From Sphingobacterium sp. HMA12 (GTDB lineage Bacteria > Bacteroidota > Bacteroidia > Sphingobacteriales > Sphingobacteriaceae), in assembly GCF_002933815.1 (NCBI RefSeq), contig NZ_BEYR01000001.1:2845765-2909764 (forward strand): a stretch of 64,000 nucleotides of DNA. The letters run 5' to 3'. The notes beneath the pieces are model-generated. The model did not search any database. It worked only from the letters and a program-made list of their open reading frames with translations, and was not told where the DNA came from. A program made the position numbers and the translations under genes. Of the stretch, positions 36,379 through 43,090 are shown piece by piece. Position 1 is the first letter of the stretch, and the number at the start of each line of letters is the position of its first letter.

Positions 36379-37065
36379 TTATTTTCCAAGTTCACTGATA
36401 ACCACCTTGGCCATTTCCTTTGAGCTGAACGGATTTTGGCCCGTTATCAAATTACCATCCACAACAACATTGGAAGTCATTGGGATAAAAGCCTTTTTAA
36501 GATCTGCTCCTCGTTCTTTAATGGCTGCTTCAAGATTAAATGGAACCTCACGTTTGCGTCTTGCAATCGTTTCTTCAAACCAGTCAAAGCCGGTCATTGA
36601 TTTTCCCTTGATCAGATATTCACCGTTGTTAAGCCTTACATTTAACAATCCGCCAACTCCATGACAGATCGCCGCGACTTTCTTTCCTTTTTCATACTGA
36701 TTCCTAATCATGGATTGTATAGTAAGGTCATCCGGAAAATCGTACATCGTACCATGACCTCCAGCTAAATAGATCAGATCATACTCTTGTTGAGTGAGCT
36801 CAGATAGTTGTACACTATTTGCAAGCAATAACCGAAAGTCATTGTCATTCCAATATTGTTCAGAAATTTTATCTAGCGTGAAGTGTTTAAGGCTTTCAGG
36901 ATCTACCGGAATGTTACCACCTTGCGGACTTGCAATAGTAATATCATAACCTTTCTCTTTAGCGGCATGGTAGATATGAGTGAGTTCGCTAAGCCACAAA
37001 CCGGTTTTCAGATTACCACTTGCATACATACTAATATTGGTTACTATGATTAAGATTTTCATCAT
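36379..37065 (-). CDS. DJ-1/PfpI (Hsp31-like) class I glutamine-amidotransferase-fold protein
   Basis: This 228-aa protein carries the nucleophile elbow AAICHGVGG (C134, H135), the GGHG oxyanion loop (about 102-105), an N-terminal Glu in LWLSELTHIY (E27), and FDWFEETIARR, as in Hsp31-like members. Known relatives are glyoxalase-III-type or protein-repair enzymes acting on methylglyoxal and related aldehydes. A copy of the 36-bp regulon element lies upstream at 37120-37155, the same element that precedes the decarboxylase-aldehyde dehydrogenase and epimerase-araC operons, so it belongs to that regulon. It is transcribed separately from araC, which ends 119 nt upstream. Confidence 0.9.
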   Translation of the reverse strand: MMKILIIVTNISMYASGNLKTGLWLSELTHIYHAAKEKGYDITIASPQGGNIPVDPESLKHFTLDKISEQYWNDNDFRLLLANSVQLSELTQQEYDLIYLAGGHGTMYDFPDDLTIQSMIRNQYEKGKKVAAICHGVGGLLNVRLNNGEYLIKGKSMTGFDWFEETIARRKREVPFNLEAAIKERGADLKKAFIPMTSNVVVDGNLITGQNPFSSKEMAKVVISELGK

Positions 37066-37090
37066 GCTGATATTTTTTCTTTTTATATAA

Positions 37091-37097
37091 CAAAGTT
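37091..37097 (-). promoter_or_regulatory. -7-like element of the DJ-1 gene promoter
   Basis: On the minus strand the sequence reads CAACTTTG, a near match to TAnnTTTG. It sits 29 nt from the near end of the 36-bp element, counted to the C of CAAAGTT, identical to the spacing in the other two regulon promoters. Confidence 0.5.
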
Positions 37098-37119
37098 GAT
37101 AAGAAACTATTGACTGCGC

Positions 37120-37155
37120 GTAGCCGAATTACGGGTAGTTGTAACCGAATCTCTG
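37120..37155 (-). promoter_or_regulatory. 36-bp regulon element, copy 1 (upstream of DJ-1 gene)
   Basis: Copy 1 of an element shared by three promoters. Invariant blocks on the plus strand are GTAGC, ATT, GG, AGTTGTAAC and AATCTCTG. The near end is 54 nt from the DJ-1 start codon. Probable binding site of the neighbouring AraC protein. Confidence 0.75.
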
Positions 37156-37184
37156 CAATTAAACATTCCTTTAAATAAAGCCCC

Positions 37185-38120
37185 TCAATTTAATGATGAT
37201 CTAAATTCAAGTGGAGAAATTGAGGTACGGCTTTTAAATAGACGATGAAAAGACTGCGGGTGCTCAAACCCCAGGTGATAAGCAATTTCTGATACCGACA
37301 TTGATGTAGTCGAGAGTAATGCTTTTGCTTTCTCTATCAACCTGCTCTGGATATGTTGCTGCGTGGTTTGCCCTGTTTGTACTCTTAGCATATCGCTCAG
37401 ATAGTTGGCACTCAGGTGCAGCTGCTCGGCAACGGAATGAACTGAGGGTATTCCATTAATGATTAATTTATCGTTTTTGAAATAGTCGTCCAATAACGTT
37501 TCTAGTTTCGAAAGAAGGTCACTATTGACTTTCTTTCTGGTCAAAAACTGGCGGTTATAAAACCGGTCACAGTATTTTAACAACAGATCAAGATTTGATA
37601 TCAGTAAATCCTGCGAAAAGGTATCCATATTTCCATCTATTTCCCGACCCACATTATCTATTATATCAAATATTGTTTGCTCCTCCTTTTCAGAGAGATG
37701 CAATGCTTCATTGGCCATATAGGAAAAATAGCCATATTCCTTAATGTCAGATGCTAGGCTAAATCCATGAAGAAAATCGGGATGTACCACTAATACAAAC
37801 CCTTTTACATCATTCAGTAGTATATCATCAAACTGAAGGACCTGATGTGGGGCAATAAAATACATAATACCTTCATCAAAATCATAATATTGCTGGCCAT
37901 ACCTGCATTTTCCTCCGGCACAGTCTTTCTTTAAAGCAATGACATAAAAGTCAGTAGTAATAGCTCCTAGAATGGTTCCCGGTTCTAGCTTGACATCATC
38001 AAAATTAAACACACTGATTAGCGGATTTGTAGGCTTTTTTAGCCCTAAAAATTGATGAAGCATACTTATCGATGATACTTTTTCCGGAGTTTTCATATGC
38101 TGATTTTCAGATTTATACAT
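37185..38120 (-). CDS. AraC-family regulator of the aldehyde/ketone cluster
   Basis: The ATG at 38118-38120 (MYKSENQHMKTPEK) is the first true ATG; the open frame begins with a TTG two codons earlier. The protein of about 311 aa has an N-terminal sensing half with a Cys-rich patch (KKDCAGGKCRYGQQYYDFDEG) and a C-terminal AraC domain (VHSVAEQLHLSANYLSDMLRVQTGQTTQQHIQ and SVSEIAYHLGFEHPQSFHRLFKSRTSISPLEFR). The two Cys at about 70-75 could be redox or metal sensors; this is inference. It starts 7 nt after the epimerase gene, so it is in an operon whose promoter carries copy 2 of the 36-bp element, implying autoregulation. Confidence 0.9.
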   Translation of the reverse strand: MYKSENQHMKTPEKVSSISMLHQFLGLKKPTNPLISVFNFDDVKLEPGTILGAITTDFYVIALKKDCAGGKCRYGQQYYDFDEGIMYFIAPHQVLQFDDILLNDVKGFVLVVHPDFLHGFSLASDIKEYGYFSYMANEALHLSEKEEQTIFDIIDNVGREIDGNMDTFSQDLLISNLDLLLKYCDRFYNRQFLTRKKVNSDLLSKLETLLDDYFKNDKLIINGIPSVHSVAEQLHLSANYLSDMLRVQTGQTTQQHIQSRLIEKAKALLSTTSMSVSEIAYHLGFEHPQSFHRLFKSRTSISPLEFRSSLN

Positions 38121-38127
38121 GACCAAT

Positions 38128-39075
38128 TTACTTAATTATTTTGTTCCCTGAAAGCTGTTCATTTTTTATAATACTTATTCCCTGTTTATACGTGGTGACC
38201 TCAAAATCCGGGAATTTCTTTCTGAATTTTGAATCATCAAATATATTGTCATGTTCATACCTTGGCAGAAGCTCCAGTAATTCCTTTACACTTTTATTGA
38301 AAAATGATCCTATTTTGAAGATCAATTTCGGAACAACAGCATATTTCAGGTCTCTGCTGTAGATGCCTGAAGCTATTCGGATAAACTCTTTGTAGGTAGG
38401 ATGACTTTTATCCACCGGGAGATGCCAGGTCTGACCGAATGCATCGGGAGTATTTCCGATCAACGCAGCCGCACGGCTCGCATCAGGCGTCCAGATCAGG
38501 CTTCTTTTCTTATTTGCACTCAATGGAACCTTTAGCTTCTTACCTTCTTTGATGTTGTTAAAAATTAAGGTATTGGTAATACTCTGTGTTTTGTCGGGCC
38601 CGTAAAATTCTGGCGCGCGACAGATAACGGCTTCAAGTTCACCTGACGCGATTTCCTTTAACACCATTTCGGCCATCTTTCTTCTGACTCTACCTTTTCT
38701 TCCCACCGGTGCAAAAGCTGTTTCTTCTGTCAAAACGCGATCATCCTGGGGATACATATACGTGTTGTCAAAGAATACAAGTTTTGTATGGTTAATCTTA
38801 CAGGCGTCAATCACGTTACGAAGGATCAGCGGAAACTGTTTTTCCCATAGATCTGAACTGATCGGAAGGCCTAATGTAAAATAGGCAATTTCACTTCCTT
38901 TTACGGCCTCAATTGCTTTCTCACGAATCGATAGATCCGCAGAAAAGACTTCGTCCGTGTCATTTACTTTTTTCGCATCCCTACTGACAATCCGTATCGA
39001 TGAAGTAAAATTTCTTTTGAGTTCTCTTGCGAGCTCTTCGCCAATCTGACCGTTAGCTCCTAATATCGTTTGCAT
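38128..39075 (-). CDS. NAD(P)-dependent epimerase/dehydratase-family (atypical SDR) protein
   Basis: This 315-aa protein starts with the Rossmann motif TILGANGQIGEELAREL (GxxGxxG) and continues with FSADLSIREKAIEAVKGSEIAYFTLG. FFDNTYMYPQ sits at the position of the SDR Ser/Tyr site, and the Tyr-Lys pair is degenerate (RRKMAEMVLKE), as in NmrA-like and atypical SDRs. RAPEFYGP is the usual extended-SDR substrate loop. It may be a reductase or a redox-sensing protein. It is the first gene of the epimerase-araC operon, preceded by copy 2 of the 36-bp element. Confidence 0.87.
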   Translation of the reverse strand: MQTILGANGQIGEELARELKRNFTSSIRIVSRDAKKVNDTDEVFSADLSIREKAIEAVKGSEIAYFTLGLPISSDLWEKQFPLILRNVIDACKINHTKLVFFDNTYMYPQDDRVLTEETAFAPVGRKGRVRRKMAEMVLKEIASGELEAVICRAPEFYGPDKTQSITNTLIFNNIKEGKKLKVPLSANKKRSLIWTPDASRAAALIGNTPDAFGQTWHLPVDKSHPTYKEFIRIASGIYSRDLKYAVVPKLIFKIGSFFNKSVKELLELLPRYEHDNIFDDSKFRKKFPDFEVTTYKQGISIIKNEQLSGNKIIK

Positions 39076-39101
39076 ATCTTTTGCTGTTTTAAATTACGAC
39101 A

Positions 39102-39108
39102 CAAGTTT
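39102..39108 (-). promoter_or_regulatory. -7-like element of the epimerase-araC promoter
   Basis: The sequence CAAGTTT (minus AAACTTG) occupies the same position, 29 nt from the near end of the 36-bp element, as the clearer CAAAGTT elements of the two sister promoters. It is a weaker match to TAnnTTTG. Confidence 0.4.
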
Positions 39109-39130
39109 CAGAAGATCTATAAAGACCTGG

Positions 39131-39166
39131 GTAGCTCAATTCAGGTAAGTTGTAACATAATCTCTG
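39131..39166 (-). promoter_or_regulatory. 36-bp regulon element, copy 2 (upstream of epimerase-araC)
   Basis: Copy 2 abuts the stop codon of the aldehyde dehydrogenase gene (39167-39169). It shares GTAGC, ATT, GG, AGTTGTAAC and AATCTCTG with copies 1 and 3. The near end is 55 nt from the epimerase ATG. Confidence 0.75.
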
Positions 39167-40528
39167 TTACATCACCTTTTTCAGCCAGTGCATTTTTTTA
39201 TCTGTGTAAGGCGGATATTTCCAGTCCGGTTCGCCCCAAGTTGTTTTTTCAATCACTGATTTCTGATGGGAGAAGGTAAGAAAACCGAACTCACCATGAT
39301 AATTTCCAATCCCGGAGTTCCCAATACCTCCGAACGGGAGATAGTCACTTGTAATGTGCATCAGTGTGTCGTTAATACATCCGCCACCAAAAGAAACCAA
39401 ATTTAAAAGCTTATCTTTTTCTTCTTTATTATTACTAAACAAATAAGCAGCCAATGGTTTTTCACCTTCGATTATTTTATTGAGAACATCATCATAATTA
39501 CTGTAGGTAATGACTGGTAAGACCGGACCAAATATTTCCTCCTTCATCACCGGATCTTCCCAGGTTATATTATCCATGATCGTAGGTTCGATGTAAAGAG
39601 AATCCGTATTATATTTTCCTCCATATATCACTTTTGACTCATCTACAAGGCCAAGGACTCGGTCAAAATTCCGTTTATTGATGATACTTGTATAATGTGC
39701 CGCACCATCCGAGTAATTGATTTCCTGAAGTTTTTCTTTAATCAATTGCATAAGTTTAGGTTTTACGGATTCTTCTACCAGCAGATAATCAGGTGCAATA
39801 CAGGTTTGTCCGCTATTTAGGAATTTCCCCCAGACCAGTCTTTTTGCAGCAACTTCAAGGTCTGCACTTTTTGTGACTATGGCAGGTGATTTCCCTCCAA
39901 GCTCCAATGTAACAGGAACCAGGTTTTTTGCAGCGGCCTCGTATACGATCTTCCCAACTTTCGGGCTCCCGGTAAAAAATATTTTATCAAACTGAAGTTT
40001 CAATAGTTCTGTTGTTTCCGGAATACCTCCCTGCACGACATAGAGATAGTTTGATGGAAAATTATTGTTAATAAGATCTGCTAACAGATGCATTGTATTT
40101 TCGGGAAGTTCACTGGGTTTGATGATACAGGTATTTCCAGCTGCAATGGCACTAACCATAGGACTCAATGTCAATTGATAAGGGTAGTTCCATGCGCCAA
40201 TGACAAGTGTAACTCCCAATGGGTCATAATGAATGTAACTCTTACCGGGTTGCAAACTCAGTGCTGTTTTGACCTTTTTAGGCCTGCTCAGCTTGTCCAA
40301 ATTTTTTAGAAAAAAATCTATTTCATTATACACTAGATTGAGTTCTGTAAGAAAGGTATCAAATTTTCCTTTGCTAAAATCTTTATAGATCGCTTCATAA
40401 AGTTGCTCTTCATTTGATTTCAGGAGATTTTTTATCTGTTGCAGAGTTTCCTTGCGAAAAGCAATGTTTTTTGTTCGGTGCGAATTAAAAAACTCTTTTT
40501 GTGACTGAAATATGTTTGCATAATCCAT
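39167..40528 (-). CDS. Class-3 (ALDH3-like) aldehyde dehydrogenase
   Basis: This 453-aa protein has the size of ALDH3. It carries the cofactor and active-site signatures GAWNYPYQLTLSPMVSAIAAGN, KPSE, FTGSPKVGK, LELGGKSP (general base Glu, about E209) and NSGQTCIAPDY (catalytic Cys, about C243). EEIFGPVLPV and the PFGGIGNSGIGNYHG C-terminal block follow. It oxidises aldehydes, usually medium- or long-chain or aromatic, with NAD(P)+. It lies 27 nt after the acetoacetate-decarboxylase-like gene and is cotranscribed with it from the copy-3 promoter. Cytoplasmic; no signal peptide. Confidence 0.93.
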   Translation of the reverse strand: MDYANIFQSQKEFFNSHRTKNIAFRKETLQQIKNLLKSNEEQLYEAIYKDFSKGKFDTFLTELNLVYNEIDFFLKNLDKLSRPKKVKTALSLQPGKSYIHYDPLGVTLVIGAWNYPYQLTLSPMVSAIAAGNTCIIKPSELPENTMHLLADLINNNFPSNYLYVVQGGIPETTELLKLQFDKIFFTGSPKVGKIVYEAAAKNLVPVTLELGGKSPAIVTKSADLEVAAKRLVWGKFLNSGQTCIAPDYLLVEESVKPKLMQLIKEKLQEINYSDGAAHYTSIINKRNFDRVLGLVDESKVIYGGKYNTDSLYIEPTIMDNITWEDPVMKEEIFGPVLPVITYSNYDDVLNKIIEGEKPLAAYLFSNNKEEKDKLLNLVSFGGGCINDTLMHITSDYLPFGGIGNSGIGNYHGEFGFLTFSHQKSVIEKTTWGEPDWKYPPYTDKKMHWLKKVM

Positions 40529-40555
40529 TGTAATAGTCTTTAAAGTTTAAACCCG

Positions 40556-41614
40556 TTATTTCTTTGTATTACTTACCTGTTCAGGAGTGTACAATGCAGC
40601 TTGAAATTCCGGCTGATAATCATACCGCATCAGTTTACCCAGATCCAGTGATCTAATGAATTTTGATAAAGGGCCCTCAGTAAGATCAAGTTTCACGTCT
40701 TCTTTCTTTTTACTGGTTGCTTTTTTTAGAGCCCGTACATCTGTGTATCCGTGAGTTAGTTTCCCGTTTTTATCCAAGTTAATGAAATTGGAACGAACTA
40801 TTTCAGGTTCTGTGGTTTCTATAGCTAATTTCTTTCCTGCTATCGAAAAATCCGACTTACCTGATTCATCATAAAAAGTAAAGTTCATAACCTCTCCTTT
40901 GTCACTATAATCCATTGGGATTAGCCATTTCGGTAAGTTATACCCAACTACTCCTCGTACTCTGGCTAGCTCTGTATCTACGGGAAGCTTTAAAACGTAT
41001 CCCCAAAGATTCTTATTTTTAACTTCGCTGAGCAAAGAGAATACACCCCAGTTTCCTGCATCAGGTTTGGTCGTAACAATAGAAATAGACAACTCGTTAT
41101 ACGAATCGTTATCGCAATAATGATAGGCATATGCAGTGATGGCAATAAGCCCCCGTCCCGGTGTGATGGAAATTGGTTTTACAATATCACGGACTTCGAC
41201 TGGAATCAGTTTTTTCAAGGTCTTCATATCAGCTGTATAGATTGCTGTAATACTGCTGTTGCTGTAATAAAAATTGGGAGAATAGGTTGTAAATCCAACG
41301 TTCTTTTTCTCTTTTTGGATAGTCTTGAACCAGCTAAGATCAATATCCGGTCTTTCTTTTTCAATGACAGCTAATGGCGGATTCGAACGGAACCGATCAT
41401 AAAGTCCATCCTTTAACACAGGAACTTGATGTCCTGCAAGATCAATAATTGTCTGTTCGGGTTTGATCGTGTCCATCGTGATTTGATTTTTTTGGTTTGC
41501 AAATACAGTATTGTAATCAAAAGATTTTTGATAAGCAGCAGCAAAACTACCTGTTATTACTTGCGAGTACATCCCTACAAGTCCTGCTGTTGTCAATATT
41601 TTAATAATATTCAT
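40556..41614 (-). CDS. Acetoacetate-decarboxylase-family protein
   Basis: This 352-aa protein contains the ADC-like core at about 105-300, including YNELSISIV and GVVGYNLPKWLIPMDYS. The Lys at about 229 in YNLPKW aligns with the Schiff-base Lys of the YGYPKK motif in true acetoacetate decarboxylase. The N-terminus (IIKILTTAGLVGMYSQVITGSFAAA) may be a signal or membrane anchor, odd for a decarboxylase and worth noting. Many family members catalyse other imine or aldol chemistry on ketones. It is the first gene of an operon with the aldehyde dehydrogenase, preceded by copy 3 of the 36-bp element. Confidence 0.82.
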   Translation of the reverse strand: MNIIKILTTAGLVGMYSQVITGSFAAAYQKSFDYNTVFANQKNQITMDTIKPEQTIIDLAGHQVPVLKDGLYDRFRSNPPLAVIEKERPDIDLSWFKTIQKEKKNVGFTTYSPNFYYSNSSITAIYTADMKTLKKLIPVEVRDIVKPISITPGRGLIAITAYAYHYCDNDSYNELSISIVTTKPDAGNWGVFSLLSEVKNKNLWGYVLKLPVDTELARVRGVVGYNLPKWLIPMDYSDKGEVMNFTFYDESGKSDFSIAGKKLAIETTEPEIVRSNFINLDKNGKLTHGYTDVRALKKATSKKKEDVKLDLTEGPLSKFIRSLDLGKLMRYDYQPEFQAALYTPEQVSNTKK

Positions 41615-41633
41615 ACTTTTTTATTTTCTATGA

Positions 41634-41640
41634 CAAAGTT
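41634..41640 (-). promoter_or_regulatory. -7-like element of the decarboxylase-ALDH promoter
   Basis: CAAAGTT (minus GAACTTTG when extended) resembles TAnnTTTG and lies 29 nt from the near end of copy 3, the same spacing as in the DJ-1 promoter. Confidence 0.5.
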
Positions 41641-41662
41641 CAGCACTGTGAAGACAGCAGGA

Positions 41663-41698
41663 GTAGCTGGATTAGGGGAAGTTGTAACAGAATCTCTG
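41663..41698 (-). promoter_or_regulatory. 36-bp regulon element, copy 3 (upstream of decarboxylase-ALDH)
   Basis: Copy 3 of the shared element, with all invariant blocks (GTAGC, ATT, GG, AGTTGTAAC, AATCTCTG). The near end is 48 nt from the ATG at 41614. The position, about -35 to -70 relative to the inferred start site, suits an activator. Confidence 0.75.
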
Positions 41699-41913
41699 TT
41701 TTAAATTATTTAAAATTTCAAACGTTACACAGTAGACCTGAAAAGGGAGCGAAATATGGTATTGGGTCTTTTAGAATTTTATACTATCCCAATCCGGGAT
41801 AGTTTTATTTTTAATGTAGAGATTCTACAAATGACATAAGAGCAGCGATTATTGGACTTCATAAGAAAATTCAGAGACTTTATCTCAAGCAAAGGAAAAT
41901 ATTTTTAAATGTA

Positions 41914-42138
41914 CTACACAGTAGATGTCAAACGCCCTTCGTCCGATAGGAGCTGATCCACATATACCCTGATCTCCTTCGGTAACATCAGATATATTGG
42001 CGTTTTTAAATTCTCCTTTTGCTCGCCCTTATCAGTAAAAACACCTTTAAACCCTTCATTAAGCCATTTTCCCTCGGCTTCCAAATAGGTTCTGTATTTA
42101 CTGTCCAAAATTTCAATAATGTTTTTGCTATTTTTCAT
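41914..42138 (-). CDS. Small hypothetical protein
   Basis: This 74-aa soluble protein (MKNSKNIIEILDSKYRTYLEAEGKWL ...) begins with helical, charged residues and contains LPKEIRVYVDQLLSDEGRL near the end. It has no transmembrane segment or recognised domain. It starts 21 nt after the basic 85-aa gene and is almost certainly in an operon with it. The pair is divergent from the peptide/fimbrillin genes. Function unknown. Confidence 0.6.
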   Translation of the reverse strand: MKNSKNIIEILDSKYRTYLEAEGKWLNEGFKGVFTDKGEQKENLKTPIYLMLPKEIRVYVDQLLSDEGRLTSTV

Positions 42139-42159
42139 TTTTTCGTTTGTTTATTCTAT

Positions 42160-42417
42160 TTATTTATCGTCTTTTTTTCTCGAGTCGGTGTTTTCCTTAG
42201 CTACTGTTTTGGAATTGTTAATTGGTAAGGGATCTTTCTTTTCTTTTTGCTTTTCTCTTTGGATTTTTTTTAAATGTAGAATAATGGTGGAAGCGGGAAC
42301 CTCATATTTCTCTACAGCCTCATGTAAAAATAAATAACCACGCATTATATCTGAAATTGCACATTGAACCCTCGCTTTATTCGAGATTCTCTTGCCATCA
42401 TTATTATCTTTTTCCAT
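42160..42417 (-). CDS. Small basic protein with a helix-turn-helix-like segment
   Basis: This 85-aa lysine-rich protein contains ARVQCAISDIMRGYLFLHEAVEKYEVPASTIILHLKKIQ. Its ISDIMRGYLFLHEAVEKYEVPASTI part resembles the trihelical HTH of homeodomain-like or transposase DNA-binding modules (helix, turn, GVPxST-type recognition helix). The C-terminal 30 residues are charged and probably disordered. It could be a small DNA-binding regulator of the divergent peptide/fimbrillin genes. That role is inference from position; I know no characterised relative. Confidence 0.55.
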   Translation of the reverse strand: MEKDNNDGKRISNKARVQCAISDIMRGYLFLHEAVEKYEVPASTIILHLKKIQREKQKEKKDPLPINNSKTVAKENTDSRKKDDK

Positions 42418-42545
42418 TGCAGTTTATTTTGGTTTATAACTTATTATCTACCTCGGATGATGAAATATTGCAAGCAAATGTGGTTCTTTTTATAAAAAAA
42501 AAACATTTTATCAGCCTCTCATTACAAGCTTGTAGAAGCCCAATT

Positions 42546-42732
42546 ACAACCTGTAGCTTTATTTCTACATAGTCCCAATTAAAATACATCCACTCAAACC
42601 TCAAACAGTAAACTACATTTAATAAAAGTGCAAACATAAATGTGTAAACATTAATATTTTTAATATTAAAATATACTATATATCTAAATTTGAAATATTA
42701 AGTATAAATGAAAAATATAACAACCTGTAGCT
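42546..42732. repeat. Pair of 13-nt direct repeats (ACAACCTGTAGCT)
   Basis: Identical 13-mers at 42546-42558 and 42720-42732 are spaced 174 nt apart, one nearer each divergent gene. This is consistent with two binding sites of one regulator; chance recurrence in AT-rich DNA is less likely because the unit is fairly GC-balanced. Confidence 0.5.
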
Positions 42733-42824
42733 ATTACGCCACACAACCGTAGGTCGACATCTACACACAAAACATAACATACTGCAAAACAATGATTTTT
42801 AACTTTTATGGATATAGTTTTGCT

Positions 42825-42832
42825 CACGTAAT
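42825..42832 (+). promoter_or_regulatory. Candidate -7 element (TAGTTTTG) for the peptide/fimbrillin operon
   Basis: TAGTTTTG matches TAnnTTTG and lies 52 nt before the ATG at 42884. No TTTG -33 partner is clear. Confidence 0.4.
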
Positions 42833-42883
42833 AATGACTATGCCAAATAAATCACAATTATCATTAATTAAAAAAAATTAAGT

Positions 42884-43069
42884 ATGGAAAAACAACAAAA
42901 ACGCAAGTCTTATGTGGTACCGAGTGTAACCACTACGATTGTTGAATTAGAACAGGGCATTGCCGCGGGATCGGCTTCTGTTAATCCCGGAGATTCGTCC
43001 AATCCTTCAAGTCCCAAAACTGAAGATTGGTTTGATAATGGCAGTCAGAATTCGGACTTTGATATTTAA
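42884..43069 (+). CDS. 61-aa acidic-tailed peptide encoded before a fimbrillin-like gene
   Basis: The peptide has a basic N-terminus (MEKQQKRKSYVVPSVTTTIV), then a middle motif ELEQGIAAGSASVNPG, a Ser/Pro-rich stretch, and an acidic end EDWFDNGSQNSDFDI. There is no signal peptide, no Cys and no transmembrane helix. The two-part layout resembles a leader followed by a variable core, and the length is right for a peptide precursor, but I see no maturation enzyme nearby. It precedes the fimbrillin-like lipoprotein gene by 21 nt and must be cotranscribed. I recall similar short proteins near fimbrillin genes in Sphingobacteriaceae but cannot verify this. Function unknown. Confidence 0.7.
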   Translation: MEKQQKRKSYVVPSVTTTIVELEQGIAAGSASVNPGDSSNPSSPKTEDWFDNGSQNSDFDI

Positions 43070-43090
43070 TCTTAAATAAAAAAAGAAAAG

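Larger units (their letters stand above)
42418..42883. other. AT-rich divergent regulatory region
   Basis: There is no gene in this 466-nt stretch. It contains the palindrome TACAAGCTTGTA at 42523-42534, a 13-nt direct repeat (ACAACCTGTAGCT at 42546-42558 and 42720-42732), and a -7-like element at 42825. It should hold the promoters of both divergent operons. Confidence 0.55.
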
